Shown here: positions 47,255-56,377 of the stretch, piece by piece
Layout: every line of letters begins with the position of its first letter
How positions within the stretch are numbered: the first letter of the stretch is position 1
DNA from: CAVQCA01 sp963710815
Lineage (GTDB): Bacteria; Pseudomonadota; Gammaproteobacteria; UBA9214
Assembly (NCBI GenBank): GCA_963710815.1
Contig: CAVQCA010000080.1
Span: 11,494 to 75,493, forward strand
Direction of reading: 5' to 3'
Length of the DNA stretch: 64,000 bases
Notes under the pieces: model-generated
The model's database searches: none
Told to the model about the DNA's origin: nothing
What the model saw: only the letters and a program-made list of their open reading frames with translations
Translations under genes and position numbers: made by a program

Positions 47255-48524
47255 ACGCAGCCTGCGTTTCCGGGGCGGACTGGCCTTCGCTGTGTTCGGG
47301 GGCATACTGAGCCTGCTGCTGAGCGGTTGGCTGTACCTCGCCACGCATGACGCCGGGCTGCGCTTGATGGATCAGACGCTCAAGGCGGAACTGGACGACT
47401 ACCTCGCCCGGCGCCAGCGCAACCCCTACTCCCTGCCCCCGGCCACCGTAACGGTGTCGGGGTACGTGACCCCGGCCGCCGCGGGGGCGCCGCCGCTGCC
47501 CGAGGAATTGCGCAAGGCTCCGCCCGGACTGACTTCCCTAACGCTGCAAGGCGTTCCCTACCGCCTGCTGGTACAGGACACGGGAGACTCCCGCTACTAC
47601 CTGCTCTACAACAAAACCCACCAGGCAGCGCGTGAAAAACGCTTCAAATGGCTGCTCGGCAGCGGGGTGCTGGTAATCATGCTGCTCGCGAGTGCCGGCG
47701 GTATGTGGCTCGCGGCCCGCATCATCGCTCCAGTCTCGGTGCTGGCCAGTCGTGTAAAGGCGCTGGCACCGGAGACGACGCATTCGCCGCTGGGCGAGGA
47801 CTTCCCCCCGGACGAACTGGGGGCGCTGGCGCGCGCCTTCGACCGGTATCTCGCCCGGCTCGGCGCCTTCATCGAGCGCGAACGCGCGTTCACCACCGAT
47901 GTCAGCCACGAACTGCGCACGCCACTGTCGATCATCCAGGGAACGGCGGAGATCCAGGAGGAGGACGCCTCGCTCACTCCCCGCCAGCGGGCGCGCGCCC
48001 TGCGTGTGCAGCGGGCGGCCCAGGAGATGGCGGAAATCACCAGTGCGCTGCTGGCACTCGCGCGGGAACAGCGGGACGGCAGCGCCGCACCCACCCCGGT
48101 GGCGGACGTGGTGCAGGAGGCAATGGAAAAACACCACCATCTGCTCGAGGGCAAGTCCGTCAAGGTAAAACTCGATGTCGGCTCCCGCCCCCATCTGATG
48201 GCGGACCGGCCCTTGCTGCTGATCGTGGTGGGCAACCTGATCCGCAACGCCTTCCAGAACACCGATCGGGGAGAGGTCAGCATCCGCCTGACGCAGGAAC
48301 AGCTGTGTATCGCCGACACCGGTCACGGCATCGCCGAGGCGGAACTGACAAGCGTCTTCCAGCGACATTACAAAGGCAGCAAAAGCCGCGGGGAAGGCAT
48401 CGGGCTGTCACTCACCAGGCGCATCTGTGATCGTTATGGCTGGACTATTGAAATGGCAAGTCTTCCTGGACGCGGGACAGAGGTTTACCTGGGCTTCAAA
48501 ATGGAATCAGACTCCAGGATATGA
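47238..48524 (+). CDS. Sensor histidine kinase
   Basis: A 428-residue inner-membrane kinase. Helix 1 lies at about 12-33 and helix 2 at about 140-162, enclosing a periplasmic sensor of about 105 residues. A HAMP-like linker follows. The phospho-acceptor box is TDVSHELRTPLSII with His near 224. ATPase boxes: VVGNLIRNAFQNT (N), IADTGHGIAEAE (G1) and GEGIGLSLTRRI (G2). The ATG start lies inside the 3' end of the regulator gene. The ligand is unknown. Confidence 0.9.
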   Translation: MSIRFKRSLRFRGGLAFAVFGGILSLLLSGWLYLATHDAGLRLMDQTLKAELDDYLARRQRNPYSLPPATVTVSGYVTPAAAGAPPLPEELRKAPPGLTSLTLQGVPYRLLVQDTGDSRYYLLYNKTHQAAREKRFKWLLGSGVLVIMLLASAGGMWLAARIIAPVSVLASRVKALAPETTHSPLGEDFPPDELGALARAFDRYLARLGAFIERERAFTTDVSHELRTPLSIIQGTAEIQEEDASLTPRQRARALRVQRAAQEMAEITSALLALAREQRDGSAAPTPVADVVQEAMEKHHHLLEGKSVKVKLDVGSRPHLMADRPLLLIVVGNLIRNAFQNTDRGEVSIRLTQEQLCIADTGHGIAEAELTSVFQRHYKGSKSRGEGIGLSLTRRICDRYGWTIEMASLPGRGTEVYLGFKMESDSRI

Positions 48525-48554
48525 TCCCACCCGTGCCGGATCCTGCCGGAATCC

Positions 48555-48583
48555 TTGACGTTTTGTTTACATGTCCTTAAGGT
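48555..48583 (+). promoter_or_regulatory. Candidate sigma70-type promoter for the sulP gene
   Basis: TTGACG (48555-48560) and TAAGGT (48578-48583) are spaced by 17 bp, about 75 bp before the sulP start. The -35 is close to consensus; the -10 is moderate. Read from sequence only. Confidence 0.4.
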
Positions 48584-48658
48584 CTCCATAACGTTTCGTT
48601 GGCGCACGCTTACCTCCGAAGCGAAATCGCCGGCCCGATTTCAAGCAACCAACCCGAG

Positions 48659-50503
48659 ATGCAAGCCCCGATGTCCACGCCGACCAAAACCCTAGACTGG
48701 CTCAGGCCTTTCATGCCGTTTCTGTCCTGGTGGCCAATGGTCAACCGGCGCACCATGCGGGACGATCTCATGGCCGGACTCACCGGTGCGGTGGTGGTTT
48801 TACCGCAGGGTGTCGCCTTCGCCACCATCGCCGGCATGCCGCCGGAATACGGCCTGTATGCGGGCATGGTTCCCGCTGTCATCGCCGCCCTGTTCGGTTC
48901 CTCCTGGCACCTGGTCTCCGGCCCCACGACCGCCGCCTCCCTCGTGCTTTTCTCCATTTTGTCCACCTACGCCGAACCTGGCAGCATCCCCTACGTTCAG
49001 CTCGCTTTCACCCTCACCTTCATGGTGGGCCTGATCGAACTCTCGCTGGGCCTGGCGCGCATGGGTGCGCTGGTCAATTTCATTTCCCATTCGGTAGTGA
49101 TCGGCTTTACCGCCGGCGCCGCGATCCTGATCGCCACCAACCAGGTCAAAAACTTTTTCGGTCTGGCCATCCCGCGTGGTACCTCGTTCGTCGAGACCTG
49201 GGGAACGCTGTTCACTCACCTGCACGGGATCGGACCGTATGTCACCACCATCTCCGTCGCCACGCTGATCATCGGCGTGCTGGTTCGCCGCTTCCTGCCC
49301 CGCTGGCCCTATATGATCATAGCCATGCTCGGCGGCAGTATACTGGGCATCGTCCTGCAGCAATTCGGCGTCAAGACCATCACCACCGTGGGCGCGCTGC
49401 CATCCGTGCTGCCGCCGCTGTCGATGCCCACCCTGTCGATCGACAACCTGAGGGAACTGTTCAGCGGTGCGGTGGCTGTTACCCTGCTGGCCCTCACCGA
49501 AGCGGTTTCGATCGCCCGCGCCATGGCGGTGCGCAGCGGTCAGCACCTGGACGGCAACCAGGAATTCATCGGCCAGGGCCTGTCCAACCTCATCGGCAGC
49601 TTCTTCTCCGGTTACGTAGCCACCGGCTCCTTCAATCGCAGCGGGCTAAACTACACCGCCGGCGCCAAGACGCCGGTGGCTGCCATCACTGCCGGGGTCC
49701 TGCTGGCAGCCATTGTGGTGCTGGTGGCCCCGCTCGCCAACTATCTGCCCAATGCCGCCATGGCGGGCGTGCTGTTCCTGGTGGCCTGGGGCCTGATCGA
49801 CTTCCACCATATCAGCCAGATCATTCGCACCAGCCGGGCGGAGACCGCGATCCTGCTGGTCACCTTTGTCGCCACCCTGTCCATCGCGCTGGAAGAGGCG
49901 ATCGTCGTCGGTGTCATGCTCTCGCTGGTGATCTATCTCAGCCGCACCTCCCGCCCGCAGGTGGTGAAGCGGGTTCCCGACCCCCAGCACGCGAAGCGCA
50001 AATTCACCCGCAATCCGGCCCTGCCGGAATGCCCGCAGATGAAAATCGTGCGGGTGGACGGATCGTTGTTCTTCGGGGCGGTGAACGCGGTGCAGGAGAC
50101 CTTCCGTTCATTCGAGAAGCAGACCCCGTCGCAGAAGCACCTGATCGTGGTGGCCTCGCCCATCAATTTCGTGGACGTGGCCGGAGCCGAATTTCTGGCC
50201 ACCGAGGCAAAGCGCCGGCGCGCCCAGGGCGGGGGCCTGTATTTCATCCAGCTGAAGACCGCAGTCATGAAGACGCTGCACAAGGGCGGGTTCATGGAGG
50301 CCATTGGCGAGGAAAACTCCTTCCGCAGCAAGAGCGAAGCCATCGTCGGGGTGTTCAACAAACTCGATCCGCAGGTATGCCGTAACTGCCCCCTGCGGGT
50401 ATTCAACGAATGCGGCAGCATCCCCGGTACTGCGGCCAGTCATCAGCATAATCCCGTGGCAGAAACCGGAACGATCACGCCTCCGGGCATGGCCAGCAGC
50501 TAG
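48659..50503 (+). CDS. SulP family anion permease with STAS domain
   Basis: A 614-residue transporter of the SLC26/SulP family. About 11-14 hydrophobic segments cover residues 30-420, including the signatures VVVLPQGVAFATIAGMPPEY, GLYAGMVPAVIAALFGSS and GSFNRSGLNYTAGAKTP. A cytoplasmic STAS domain follows at about 445-550 (KIVRVDGSLFFGAVNAV, INFVDVAGAEFLA). The tail contains the cysteine cluster CRNCPLRVFNEC, unusual for the family and possibly a metal or redox site (inference). Family members carry sulfate, bicarbonate or organic anions; bicarbonate would suit an autotroph, but this cannot be told from sequence. The start is one of two close ATGs (48659 or 48671). Confidence 0.9.
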   Translation: MQAPMSTPTKTLDWLRPFMPFLSWWPMVNRRTMRDDLMAGLTGAVVVLPQGVAFATIAGMPPEYGLYAGMVPAVIAALFGSSWHLVSGPTTAASLVLFSILSTYAEPGSIPYVQLAFTLTFMVGLIELSLGLARMGALVNFISHSVVIGFTAGAAILIATNQVKNFFGLAIPRGTSFVETWGTLFTHLHGIGPYVTTISVATLIIGVLVRRFLPRWPYMIIAMLGGSILGIVLQQFGVKTITTVGALPSVLPPLSMPTLSIDNLRELFSGAVAVTLLALTEAVSIARAMAVRSGQHLDGNQEFIGQGLSNLIGSFFSGYVATGSFNRSGLNYTAGAKTPVAAITAGVLLAAIVVLVAPLANYLPNAAMAGVLFLVAWGLIDFHHISQIIRTSRAETAILLVTFVATLSIALEEAIVVGVMLSLVIYLSRTSRPQVVKRVPDPQHAKRKFTRNPALPECPQMKIVRVDGSLFFGAVNAVQETFRSFEKQTPSQKHLIVVASPINFVDVAGAEFLATEAKRRRAQGGGLYFIQLKTAVMKTLHKGGFMEAIGEENSFRSKSEAIVGVFNKLDPQVCRNCPLRVFNECGSIPGTAASHQHNPVAETGTITPPGMASS

Positions 50504-50718
50504 CAACCGCGAGCGGCCCGAACGAGCGGCAAATCCGGCAGATCATCCGGCCTTCCGGCTTGCAGGCAGGCCAACCAACCGTCAGACTGAACACCCTTGA
50601 CGGGGCCGGACGCTGACATAATTCCGGACCCTCCTCCCCGTAACGTCAACAGCGGGCCGACCCATCATTGGTCATGGGCGGCAATCCGCACCACCCAACG
50701 GACACGCAGGAGCATGAC

Positions 50719-52077
50719 GTGACAGAGCAGCCAGCAAAAGTTCAGGAACATGAACGTCTGGACAGGGTATTCGCCTTGCTTTCCGCGGCGAATAACGAGG
50801 CCTTGCGCAGTGAACTCGATCAGCTGCATCCCGCCGAGACCGCCGATCTGCTCGAGTCTCTGCCGCCCGAGAAGCGCCTCCAGCTCTGGGAACTCGTGCC
50901 GGAAGGACTGGAAGGCGAGACTCTCTCCTATCTCGGTGAAGAAGCCCGTGCCGTCATCCTCGAAAAAATGGATCACGCCGAGCTGGTCGCCGCGGCGGAA
51001 GGCATGGAGATCGAGGACCTCGTCGATGTCATGGATGAGCTGCCGGAGGATATCACCGAGGCCATCCTGGACTCCCTCGACGAGGACCACCGCCGCCGGG
51101 TCGAGGCAACCCTGACCTACGACGAAGGCACGGCCGCCCGCCTGATGAGCACCGATGTGGTCAGCGTGCGCAAGGATGTGACGCTCGCCGTGGTGCTGCG
51201 CTACCTGCGTCGTCATACCGGTCTGCCGAGCCACACGGATGCACTGATGATCATCGCCGATGACGGCACCTACCTGGGCAAGCTGCCCATTGCCAATGTG
51301 GTGACCGGAGACCCGGAGGCCCGTGTCGAGCAGGTCATGGAGCCCATGGCCGAATGGGTGCGCGCCGAGGCCACCGAACACGAACTGGCGGTGCTGTTCG
51401 AGCGGCGGGACCTGATCTCGGTCGCCGTCATCGACCGGAACAACCGGCTGCTGGGTCGTATCACCATCGACGACGTGGTCGATATCATCCGTGCAGAGGC
51501 GGATGCCGCGATGCTGCATCACGCCGGTCTGAGCGAGGACGAGGACCTGTTCGCCCCCATGCTGCCAAGCATGAAACGGCGCGCGCTGTGGCTCGGTATC
51601 AATCTGGTGACGGTGTTCCTGGCGACCTGGGTCATCGGACTGTTCGAACATACCATCGGCAAGATCGTCGCCCTGGCGGTGCTGATGCCCGTGGTTGCCA
51701 GCATGGGCGGCATCGCCGGCAGCCAGACTCTGACCCTGACGATCCGCGGCCTGGCGCTCGACCAGATCGCTTCCGGCAACGTCCGCTGGCTGTTCAACAA
51801 GGAATTCGCCATCGGTCTGCTTAACGGCGTCATCTGGGCCGTGGTGGTGAGCCTGGTCACCGGTGCCTGGTTTCATCAACGGGGGATCGCCCTGGTCATC
51901 GCCGCGGCAATGATCATCAATCTGCTGGTTGCGGCCGTCAGCGGGGTGGTCATTCCGCTGGTGCTGAAACGACTGGGCATCGACCCCGCCCTCTCGGGCG
52001 CGGTCATCCTGACCACGATAACCGATGTGGTCGGCTTCATGAGCTTCCTGGGGCTGGCGACGCTTTTCCTGCTGTGA
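50719..52077 (+). CDS. mgtE: Magnesium transporter MgtE
   Basis: Mg2+ channel of 452 residues. The N-terminal helical sensor domain (1-125) is rich in acidic residues (LHPAETADLLESLPPEKRLQ). A CBS pair at about 130-255 includes the linker motif MSTDVVSVRKD. Five transmembrane helices cover about 280-450, with the pore signature VLMPVVASMGGIAGSQTLTL. The GTG start at 50719 has AGGAG six bases upstream and is preferred to the longer frame. Known MgtE closes when cytoplasmic Mg binds the N and CBS domains. Confidence 0.95.
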   Translation: MTEQPAKVQEHERLDRVFALLSAANNEALRSELDQLHPAETADLLESLPPEKRLQLWELVPEGLEGETLSYLGEEARAVILEKMDHAELVAAAEGMEIEDLVDVMDELPEDITEAILDSLDEDHRRRVEATLTYDEGTAARLMSTDVVSVRKDVTLAVVLRYLRRHTGLPSHTDALMIIADDGTYLGKLPIANVVTGDPEARVEQVMEPMAEWVRAEATEHELAVLFERRDLISVAVIDRNNRLLGRITIDDVVDIIRAEADAAMLHHAGLSEDEDLFAPMLPSMKRRALWLGINLVTVFLATWVIGLFEHTIGKIVALAVLMPVVASMGGIAGSQTLTLTIRGLALDQIASGNVRWLFNKEFAIGLLNGVIWAVVVSLVTGAWFHQRGIALVIAAAMIINLLVAAVSGVVIPLVLKRLGIDPALSGAVILTTITDVVGFMSFLGLATLFLL

Positions 52078-52126
52078 GCTACACCGTCCGCCGTGAAGTG
52101 CCCCGGTTTGTCCTCGGGCTCAAACA

Positions 52127-52205
52127 TAATGGACACGGAATCACACGGAAGACACGAAAGACAGGCTCTTCTTTCCGTGTCTTCCGTATGCTTGCGTGGC
52201 TATTT
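52127..52205. repeat. Family B repeat, truncated unit
   Basis: A B palindrome (GGACACGGAATCACACGGAAG to TTGCGTGGCTATTTATC, with two internal mismatches) followed at 52220-52236 by TTAACCAAGCGCCATTC, a diverged right end of the composite unit. The left terminal repeat is missing. It lies 50 bp past mgtE, in the 313-bp gap that otherwise holds nothing recognised. Confidence 0.7.
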
Positions 52206-52390
52206 ATCGGGCCTGGGCCTTAACCAAGCGCCATTCACTTCTCACTTTATTACTTATTACTTTATTACCCTATCGCCACACGAACAGGCGCCTGATGGTT
52301 GTCAGCCGGCCGGATATTGTCTCTAATAGATCCCGCAGGCTTGTCCGATGCAACCGACAATTTCCCGTTCATCAACCCGTGGAGCAACGC

Positions 52391-52615
52391 ATGTATAAAA
52401 GACTCATGATTCTACCAGCCAGGGAGGCCACCGCCATCCGGCTCGTGCGCATCCCCGGGGAACTCGAACAGCATGAAGCCTACCGGCATGTGACGGGATT
52501 GATCGCGAGCATCGAGGAGCAGAATCCGGACTATGACTGGGAAGATATCGCCCCTACGCTGGAAGACCACGGCTTCGAACCGGTCGAGTTCGTCCTCGGT
52601 CCGTCACTGGATTGA
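52391..52615 (+). CDS. Small hypothetical protein
   Basis: I do not recognise this protein of 74 residues (MYKRLMILPAREATAIRLVR and on to EPVEFVLGPSLD). The ATG has GGAG six bases upstream. It is acidic in its second half (NPDYDWEDIAPTLEDHG), without a signal peptide or membrane helix. It stands alone between mgtE and the cold-shock gene. The good ribosome site and even composition make it a likely real gene. Confidence 0.6.
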   Translation: MYKRLMILPAREATAIRLVRIPGELEQHEAYRHVTGLIASIEEQNPDYDWEDIAPTLEDHGFEPVEFVLGPSLD

Positions 52616-52831
52616 GCGCCACCCGCGCCCCCGCCCTGTCCGCAGGCGGACCCATGCGGATAAAAAGCCGGGTGTTCGGCAGGGGCTTCGTGTATGATGC
52701 GGGAGGTGATTCGATCCCGGGAGGTTGGTATATACAAAGCACGCGCCGGGATCGGCGCAGTCAGTCAGGTCCGCACGTTTCCCAGGTCTTCCCAGCAGTC
52801 ACCCACCGGTATCTCCTGAGCAACGCCTGAC

Positions 52832-52860
52832 TTGCACGGCGACTGAGTCCGTATTTATAT
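52832..52860 (+). promoter_or_regulatory. Candidate promoter of the cold-shock gene
   Basis: TTGCAC and TTATAT with 17-bp spacing, just before the AGAGG ribosome site of the cold-shock gene. This would give a very short leader, while many csp genes have long leaders, so an upstream promoter within 52616-52830 is equally possible. Confidence 0.3.
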
Positions 52861-52876
52861 ATTACAGAGGTTATAA

Positions 52877-53083
52877 ATGGCTACAGGTACTGTTAAGTGG
52901 TTCAACGAATCCAAGGGGTTTGGCTTTATCACCCCCGCCAATGGAGGCGATGATGTGTTCGTGCATTTCTCCGCCATCCAGGGCGGCGGGTTCAAGACGC
53001 TGGCCGAAGGTCAGTCAGTGAACTTCGAGGTTGAGAAAGGGCCGAAAGGGCTGCAGGCAAGCAAAGTCACGGTACAGGACTGA
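52877..53083 (+). CDS. Cold-shock protein, CspA family
   Basis: A 68-residue single cold-shock domain that binds single-stranded RNA and DNA. RNP1 is KGFGFI (residues 13-18) and RNP2 is VFVHF (27-31), with the typical start MATGTVKWFNESKGFGFI and a C-terminal QASKVTVQ. AGAGG precedes the ATG. It is followed by a strong terminator and then by an RRM-protein gene on the same strand. Confidence 0.95.
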   Translation: MATGTVKWFNESKGFGFITPANGGDDVFVHFSAIQGGGFKTLAEGQSVNFEVEKGPKGLQASKVTVQD

Positions 53084-53109
53084 CCGGACTTCAGATCCGA
53101 ATCCCGCAA

Positions 53110-53141
53110 GGAACCCCGCGACATCGCGGGGTTCCTTTTTT
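53110..53141 (+). terminator. Rho-independent terminator of the cold-shock gene
   Basis: A 12-bp perfect GC-rich stem (GGAACCCCGCGA with TCGCGGGGTTCC) with a two-base loop and six Ts directly after. It lies 27 bp past the cold-shock stop codon and separates it from the RRM gene. Confidence 0.92.
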
Positions 53142-53181
53142 CGCTACAGCACATCGCCACCCGATTCATCGAGGACACCGC

Positions 53182-53448
53182 ATGAAAAAAATGTTTGTCG
53201 GCAATCTACCCTTCGACGCCACCGAGGATTCCGTCCAGGCGCTGTTTTCAGAATACGGAACCGTACGCTCGATCAGACTGGCCGCGGATGTCTTCTCCGG
53301 GAAGTGCAAGGGTTTCGGGTTTGTCGAGATGGAGGGCCACGAGGCGCGCGCCGCCATCGCCGCGCTCAACGGCAAGACGCTCGGCGACCGGCCCCTGCGC
53401 GTGAATTTCGAAGATCCCCGCGGCGTACGGGGACGTGGACGCCGCTAG
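53182..53448 (+). CDS. RNA recognition motif (RRM) protein
   Basis: An 88-residue single RRM domain of the bacterial glycine-rich RNA-binding type. RNP2 is MFVGNL (residues 4-9) and RNP1 is KGFGFVEM (43-50). The tail RGVRGRGRR is basic and Gly-rich. GAGGACACC lies upstream of the ATG. Such proteins often respond to cold, which agrees with its place next to a cold-shock gene (inference). Confidence 0.93.
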   Translation: MKKMFVGNLPFDATEDSVQALFSEYGTVRSIRLAADVFSGKCKGFGFVEMEGHEARAAIAALNGKTLGDRPLRVNFEDPRGVRGRGRR

Positions 53449-53469
53449 CCCGCTCCGCAACGACGGCAG

Positions 53470-54285
53470 TCACTCCTCCTGGGTAAAGCTCCGGATGATA
53501 TAGCCGCCCGACTTCTCGTCCAGTTCCAGCGTCAGCAGGTGGCGGGCCTGCGCCTCCTCCAGCAGTTTCCCGAAGGTGCTGAAGCCGTGGTAGGTCTCGT
53601 TGAAGCCGGGGTTGCGCCGCTTCAGTGTCTGCTTCACCATCGAACCCCACACCTTCTCTTCCTCGCCGCGCTCCTTGAACAGGTCCTCGACGGTTTCCAG
53701 CACCAGATCGAGCGCTTCCTGCTCCTTGTCGGCCTCGGTTCGGGCGGCGGTCTTCTTCGATGCCTTCTTCGCGGCGGCCTTGCGCCGCGAGCGCCGCGGT
53801 TTTTCCGCACCACGCACCAGGTCGTCGTAGAAGATGAACTCGTCGCAGTTGGAGATCAGCAGGTCGGAGGTGGAATTCTTCACTCCGACGCCGATCACCA
53901 CCTTGTTGTTCTCGCGCAGCTTGCTGACCAGCGCCGAGAAGTCCGAGTCGCCGCTGATGATCACGAAGGTATCGACGTGCGACTTGGTGTAGCAGAGGTC
54001 CAGCGCGTCGACGACCATGCGGATGTCGGCGGAATTCTTGCCTGACATGCGCACATGGGGAATCTCGATGAGCTCGAAAGTCGCCTCGTGCATCGCCCCC
54101 TTGAACTCCTTGTAGCGCTCCCAGTCGCAGTAGGCCTTTTTTACGACGATATTGCCCTTGAGCAGCAGCCGTTCCAGCACCTTCCGGATATCGAAGGCCG
54201 CATACTTGGCGTCACGCACGCCGAGCGCGACATTCTCGAAGTCGCAGAACAGGGCCATGTTGTGGTTGTTGGGTTTTGCGCTCAT
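53470..54285 (-). CDS. NYN (LabA/DUF88) domain protein with C-terminal LOTUS/OST-HTH domain
   Basis: A 271-residue putative RNase-like protein. The NYN (PIN-like) domain at about 8-160 has the acidic active-site residues in ALFCDFENVA, SADIRMVVDALD and VIISGDSDFSALV. A basic Ala/Lys/Arg linker (RRSRRKAAAKKASKKTAAR) follows. The C-terminal winged-helix LOTUS/OST-HTH domain covers about 200-270 (FNETYHGFSTFGKLLEEA). The ATG at 54285 with AAGGAAA upstream is preferred to the longer frame. Family members are thought to bind or cut RNA; the target is unknown. Confidence 0.88.
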   Translation of the reverse strand: MSAKPNNHNMALFCDFENVALGVRDAKYAAFDIRKVLERLLLKGNIVVKKAYCDWERYKEFKGAMHEATFELIEIPHVRMSGKNSADIRMVVDALDLCYTKSHVDTFVIISGDSDFSALVSKLRENNKVVIGVGVKNSTSDLLISNCDEFIFYDDLVRGAEKPRRSRRKAAAKKASKKTAARTEADKEQEALDLVLETVEDLFKERGEEEKVWGSMVKQTLKRRNPGFNETYHGFSTFGKLLEEAQARHLLTLELDEKSGGYIIRSFTQEE

Positions 54286-54372
54286 GTCGTTTCCTTTTTG
54301 CCGGATATCACACCGGATTAAGGTCTTTCCGCACCGCCAGGTCTGGGAGCCAGACGCACGGCGCCGCCGCAT

Positions 54373-54795
54373 TCAGTGCGGTTCCACCGGCACCTTCCCT
54401 CTCAGGATCTTGTCCCGGCCGCGCCTGCCCTTCTCCTCGAGGCGCCGCTCACTGGCGCGTCGTGGCGGCCGGGTCGGCAGGCGCTTCTTGCGCGTCACAG
54501 CAACACCTTGCACCAGTTCCTGAAGCCGCGCGAGTGCCGCCGCGCGGTTTTTCTCCCGGCTGCGGTACTGCTGGGCCTTGATGACGATCACACCCTCGGC
54601 GCTGATGCGCCGGTCACTCAGTCGCAGCAGCCGTTCCTTGTAGAAATCGGGCAGTGACGAGGCGCGGACATCGAAACGCAGGTGAACGGCGCTCGACACC
54701 TTGTTGACATTCTGGCCACCCGCTCCCTGGGCACGAATGGCGATAATTTCGATCTCACCATCCGGAATGGCAACGTGACTGGAGATTCTCAGCAT
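54373..54795 (-). CDS. arfB: Alternative ribosome-rescue factor ArfB (YaeJ)
   Basis: A 140-residue peptidyl-tRNA hydrolase of the release-factor class. The catalytic GGQ is at 26-28 in GAGGQNVNKV, and the basic tail (VTRKKRLPTRPPRRASERRL) is the part that enters the empty mRNA channel of stalled ribosomes. It is of normal length, upstream of the NYN gene on the same strand with an 87-bp gap. Confidence 0.94.
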   Translation of the reverse strand: MLRISSHVAIPDGEIEIIAIRAQGAGGQNVNKVSSAVHLRFDVRASSLPDFYKERLLRLSDRRISAEGVIVIKAQQYRSREKNRAAALARLQELVQGVAVTRKKRLPTRPPRRASERRLEEKGRRGRDKILRGKVPVEPH

Positions 54796-54997
54796 GCGAT
54801 CAGCACCGGCAATGCGTTATTCGTATGGCGGATGTCGAACATCGTCCCGGTGTCCGCGACCGGCTTGCGTCATCATCTTACACCGCGGCCCGACGTTGCG
54901 ACACACCCAGCGAGCATCGCAGCAACTCCGCACAGGCTTGCAGTCCGGACCAGCCAGGCGCTATTTTCTGCGTCCGCTTCTGCGTGCAGGGTCTCCC

Positions 54998-56297
54998 ATG
55001 CAAGCCACCGAACTGCTGGCGCCGGCCGGCACGCTCCACAACCTGCGCTATGCGCTCGCCTACGGCGCCGATGCCGTCTATGCCGGCATGCCGCGCTACA
55101 GCCTGCGGGTGCGCAACAACGACTTCCATCGCCTGGAGACGCTGGCCTGCGGCATACGCGAGACCCACGCCGCCGGCAAAGCCTTCTTCCTCGCGAGCAA
55201 CGTGCTGCCGCACGACAGCAAGATCAGGACCTTCCTCGCCGACATGGAGCCGGTCATCGAGCTGGGGCCGGATGCCCTCATCATGGCCGATCCCGGCCTC
55301 ATCCTGCTGGTGCGCGAGCGCTGGCCCGACATGGCCATCCACCTCTCGGTGCAGGCCAACACCATGAACCACGCCAGCGTGCGCTTCTGGCAGGCGCAGG
55401 GCATACGGCGCATCATCCTCTCGCGCGAACTCTCCCTGGAGCAGATCGGGGAGATCCGCCAGGCCTGCCCGGACATCGAACTGGAGGTGTTCGTGCACGG
55501 CGCGCTGTGCATCGCCTACTCCGGGCGCTGCCTGCTCTCCGGCTACTTCAACCACCGCGACGCCAACCAGGGGGTGTGCACCAACTCCTGCCGCTGGGAC
55601 TACACGGTGAAAGACGCGGACGTGGATGCCGGCGGTGACATCGTGCCCGCCTGCCCCTCCCGTTGCGCAGACGCCGGTCGCCGTGCGCCTGCTGGAGGAA
55701 GGCAAGCGCCCCGGCGAACTGATGCCGATCGAGGAGGACGAGCACGGCACCTACATCCTGAATTCCCGCGACCTGCGGGCGCTGGAACATGTCGAACGGC
55801 TGGTGTCCATGGGCATCGACAGCCTCAAGATCGAGGGGCGCACCAAGTCGCATTACTACGTGGCGCGCACCACCCAGGCGTATCGCCGCGCGATCGACGA
55901 CGCCGCGGCGGGCCGGCCGTTCGACGCGGCGCTACTGGCCAGCCTGGAGAACCTGTCCAACCGCGGCTATACCGACGGCTTCCTGCAGCGCCACCACGAC
56001 CACGAGTACCAGAATTACCTGGAGAGCTGCTCCACCAGCATCCGCCAGCGCTTCGTCGGGGAGCTGGTCGGCTACGATCCGGCAAGCGGCCTCGCCGAGG
56101 TCGATGTCAGGAACAAGTTCGCCGTCGGCGACGAGCTGGAACTGATCCTGCCCGGCGGCAACCGCAGCTTCCGCCTGGAGCGCATGTTCGACCGGGATGG
56201 CGAAGGGATGCATGAGGCCCCGGGGGGCGGCTATCGCGTGCGCATCCCGCTGGATGAGCCCGACTGCGCGATGGGACTGCTCGCGCGCAGTCTGTAG
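54998..56297 (+). CDS. trhP: Peptidase U32 family protein, TrhP/YegQ-like tRNA hydroxylation factor, frameshifted
   Basis: U32 family protein of about 432 residues. In E. coli YegQ (TrhP) is needed for prephenate-dependent 5-hydroxylation of uridine 34 in tRNA. The start MQATELLAPAGTLHNLRYAL is typical. The cysteine cluster that may bind an iron-sulfur group is in GRCLLSGYFNHRDANQGVC and NSCRWDY. After a frame break near 55651 (one extra T in CGCCTGCCCC) come MPIEEDEHGTYILNSRDLRA and GIDSLKIEGRTKSHYY. The C-terminal barrel (FVGELVGYDPASGLAEVDV) ends at 56297. Confidence 0.9.
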
Positions 56298-56377
56298 TAG
56301 CCGGGCGGCATTCTGGTGAATGATCCCGGCCGCGAGCACTTATTCGCAGGCGCGGCCAGCCCGCGGAGTCCCACTAC

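Noticed and set aside
48730..50385. 551-codon plus-strand ORF overlapping sulP in another frame
   Set aside because: Arg/His/Pro-rich shadow of the sulP frame, which itself is a complete and well-conserved permease.
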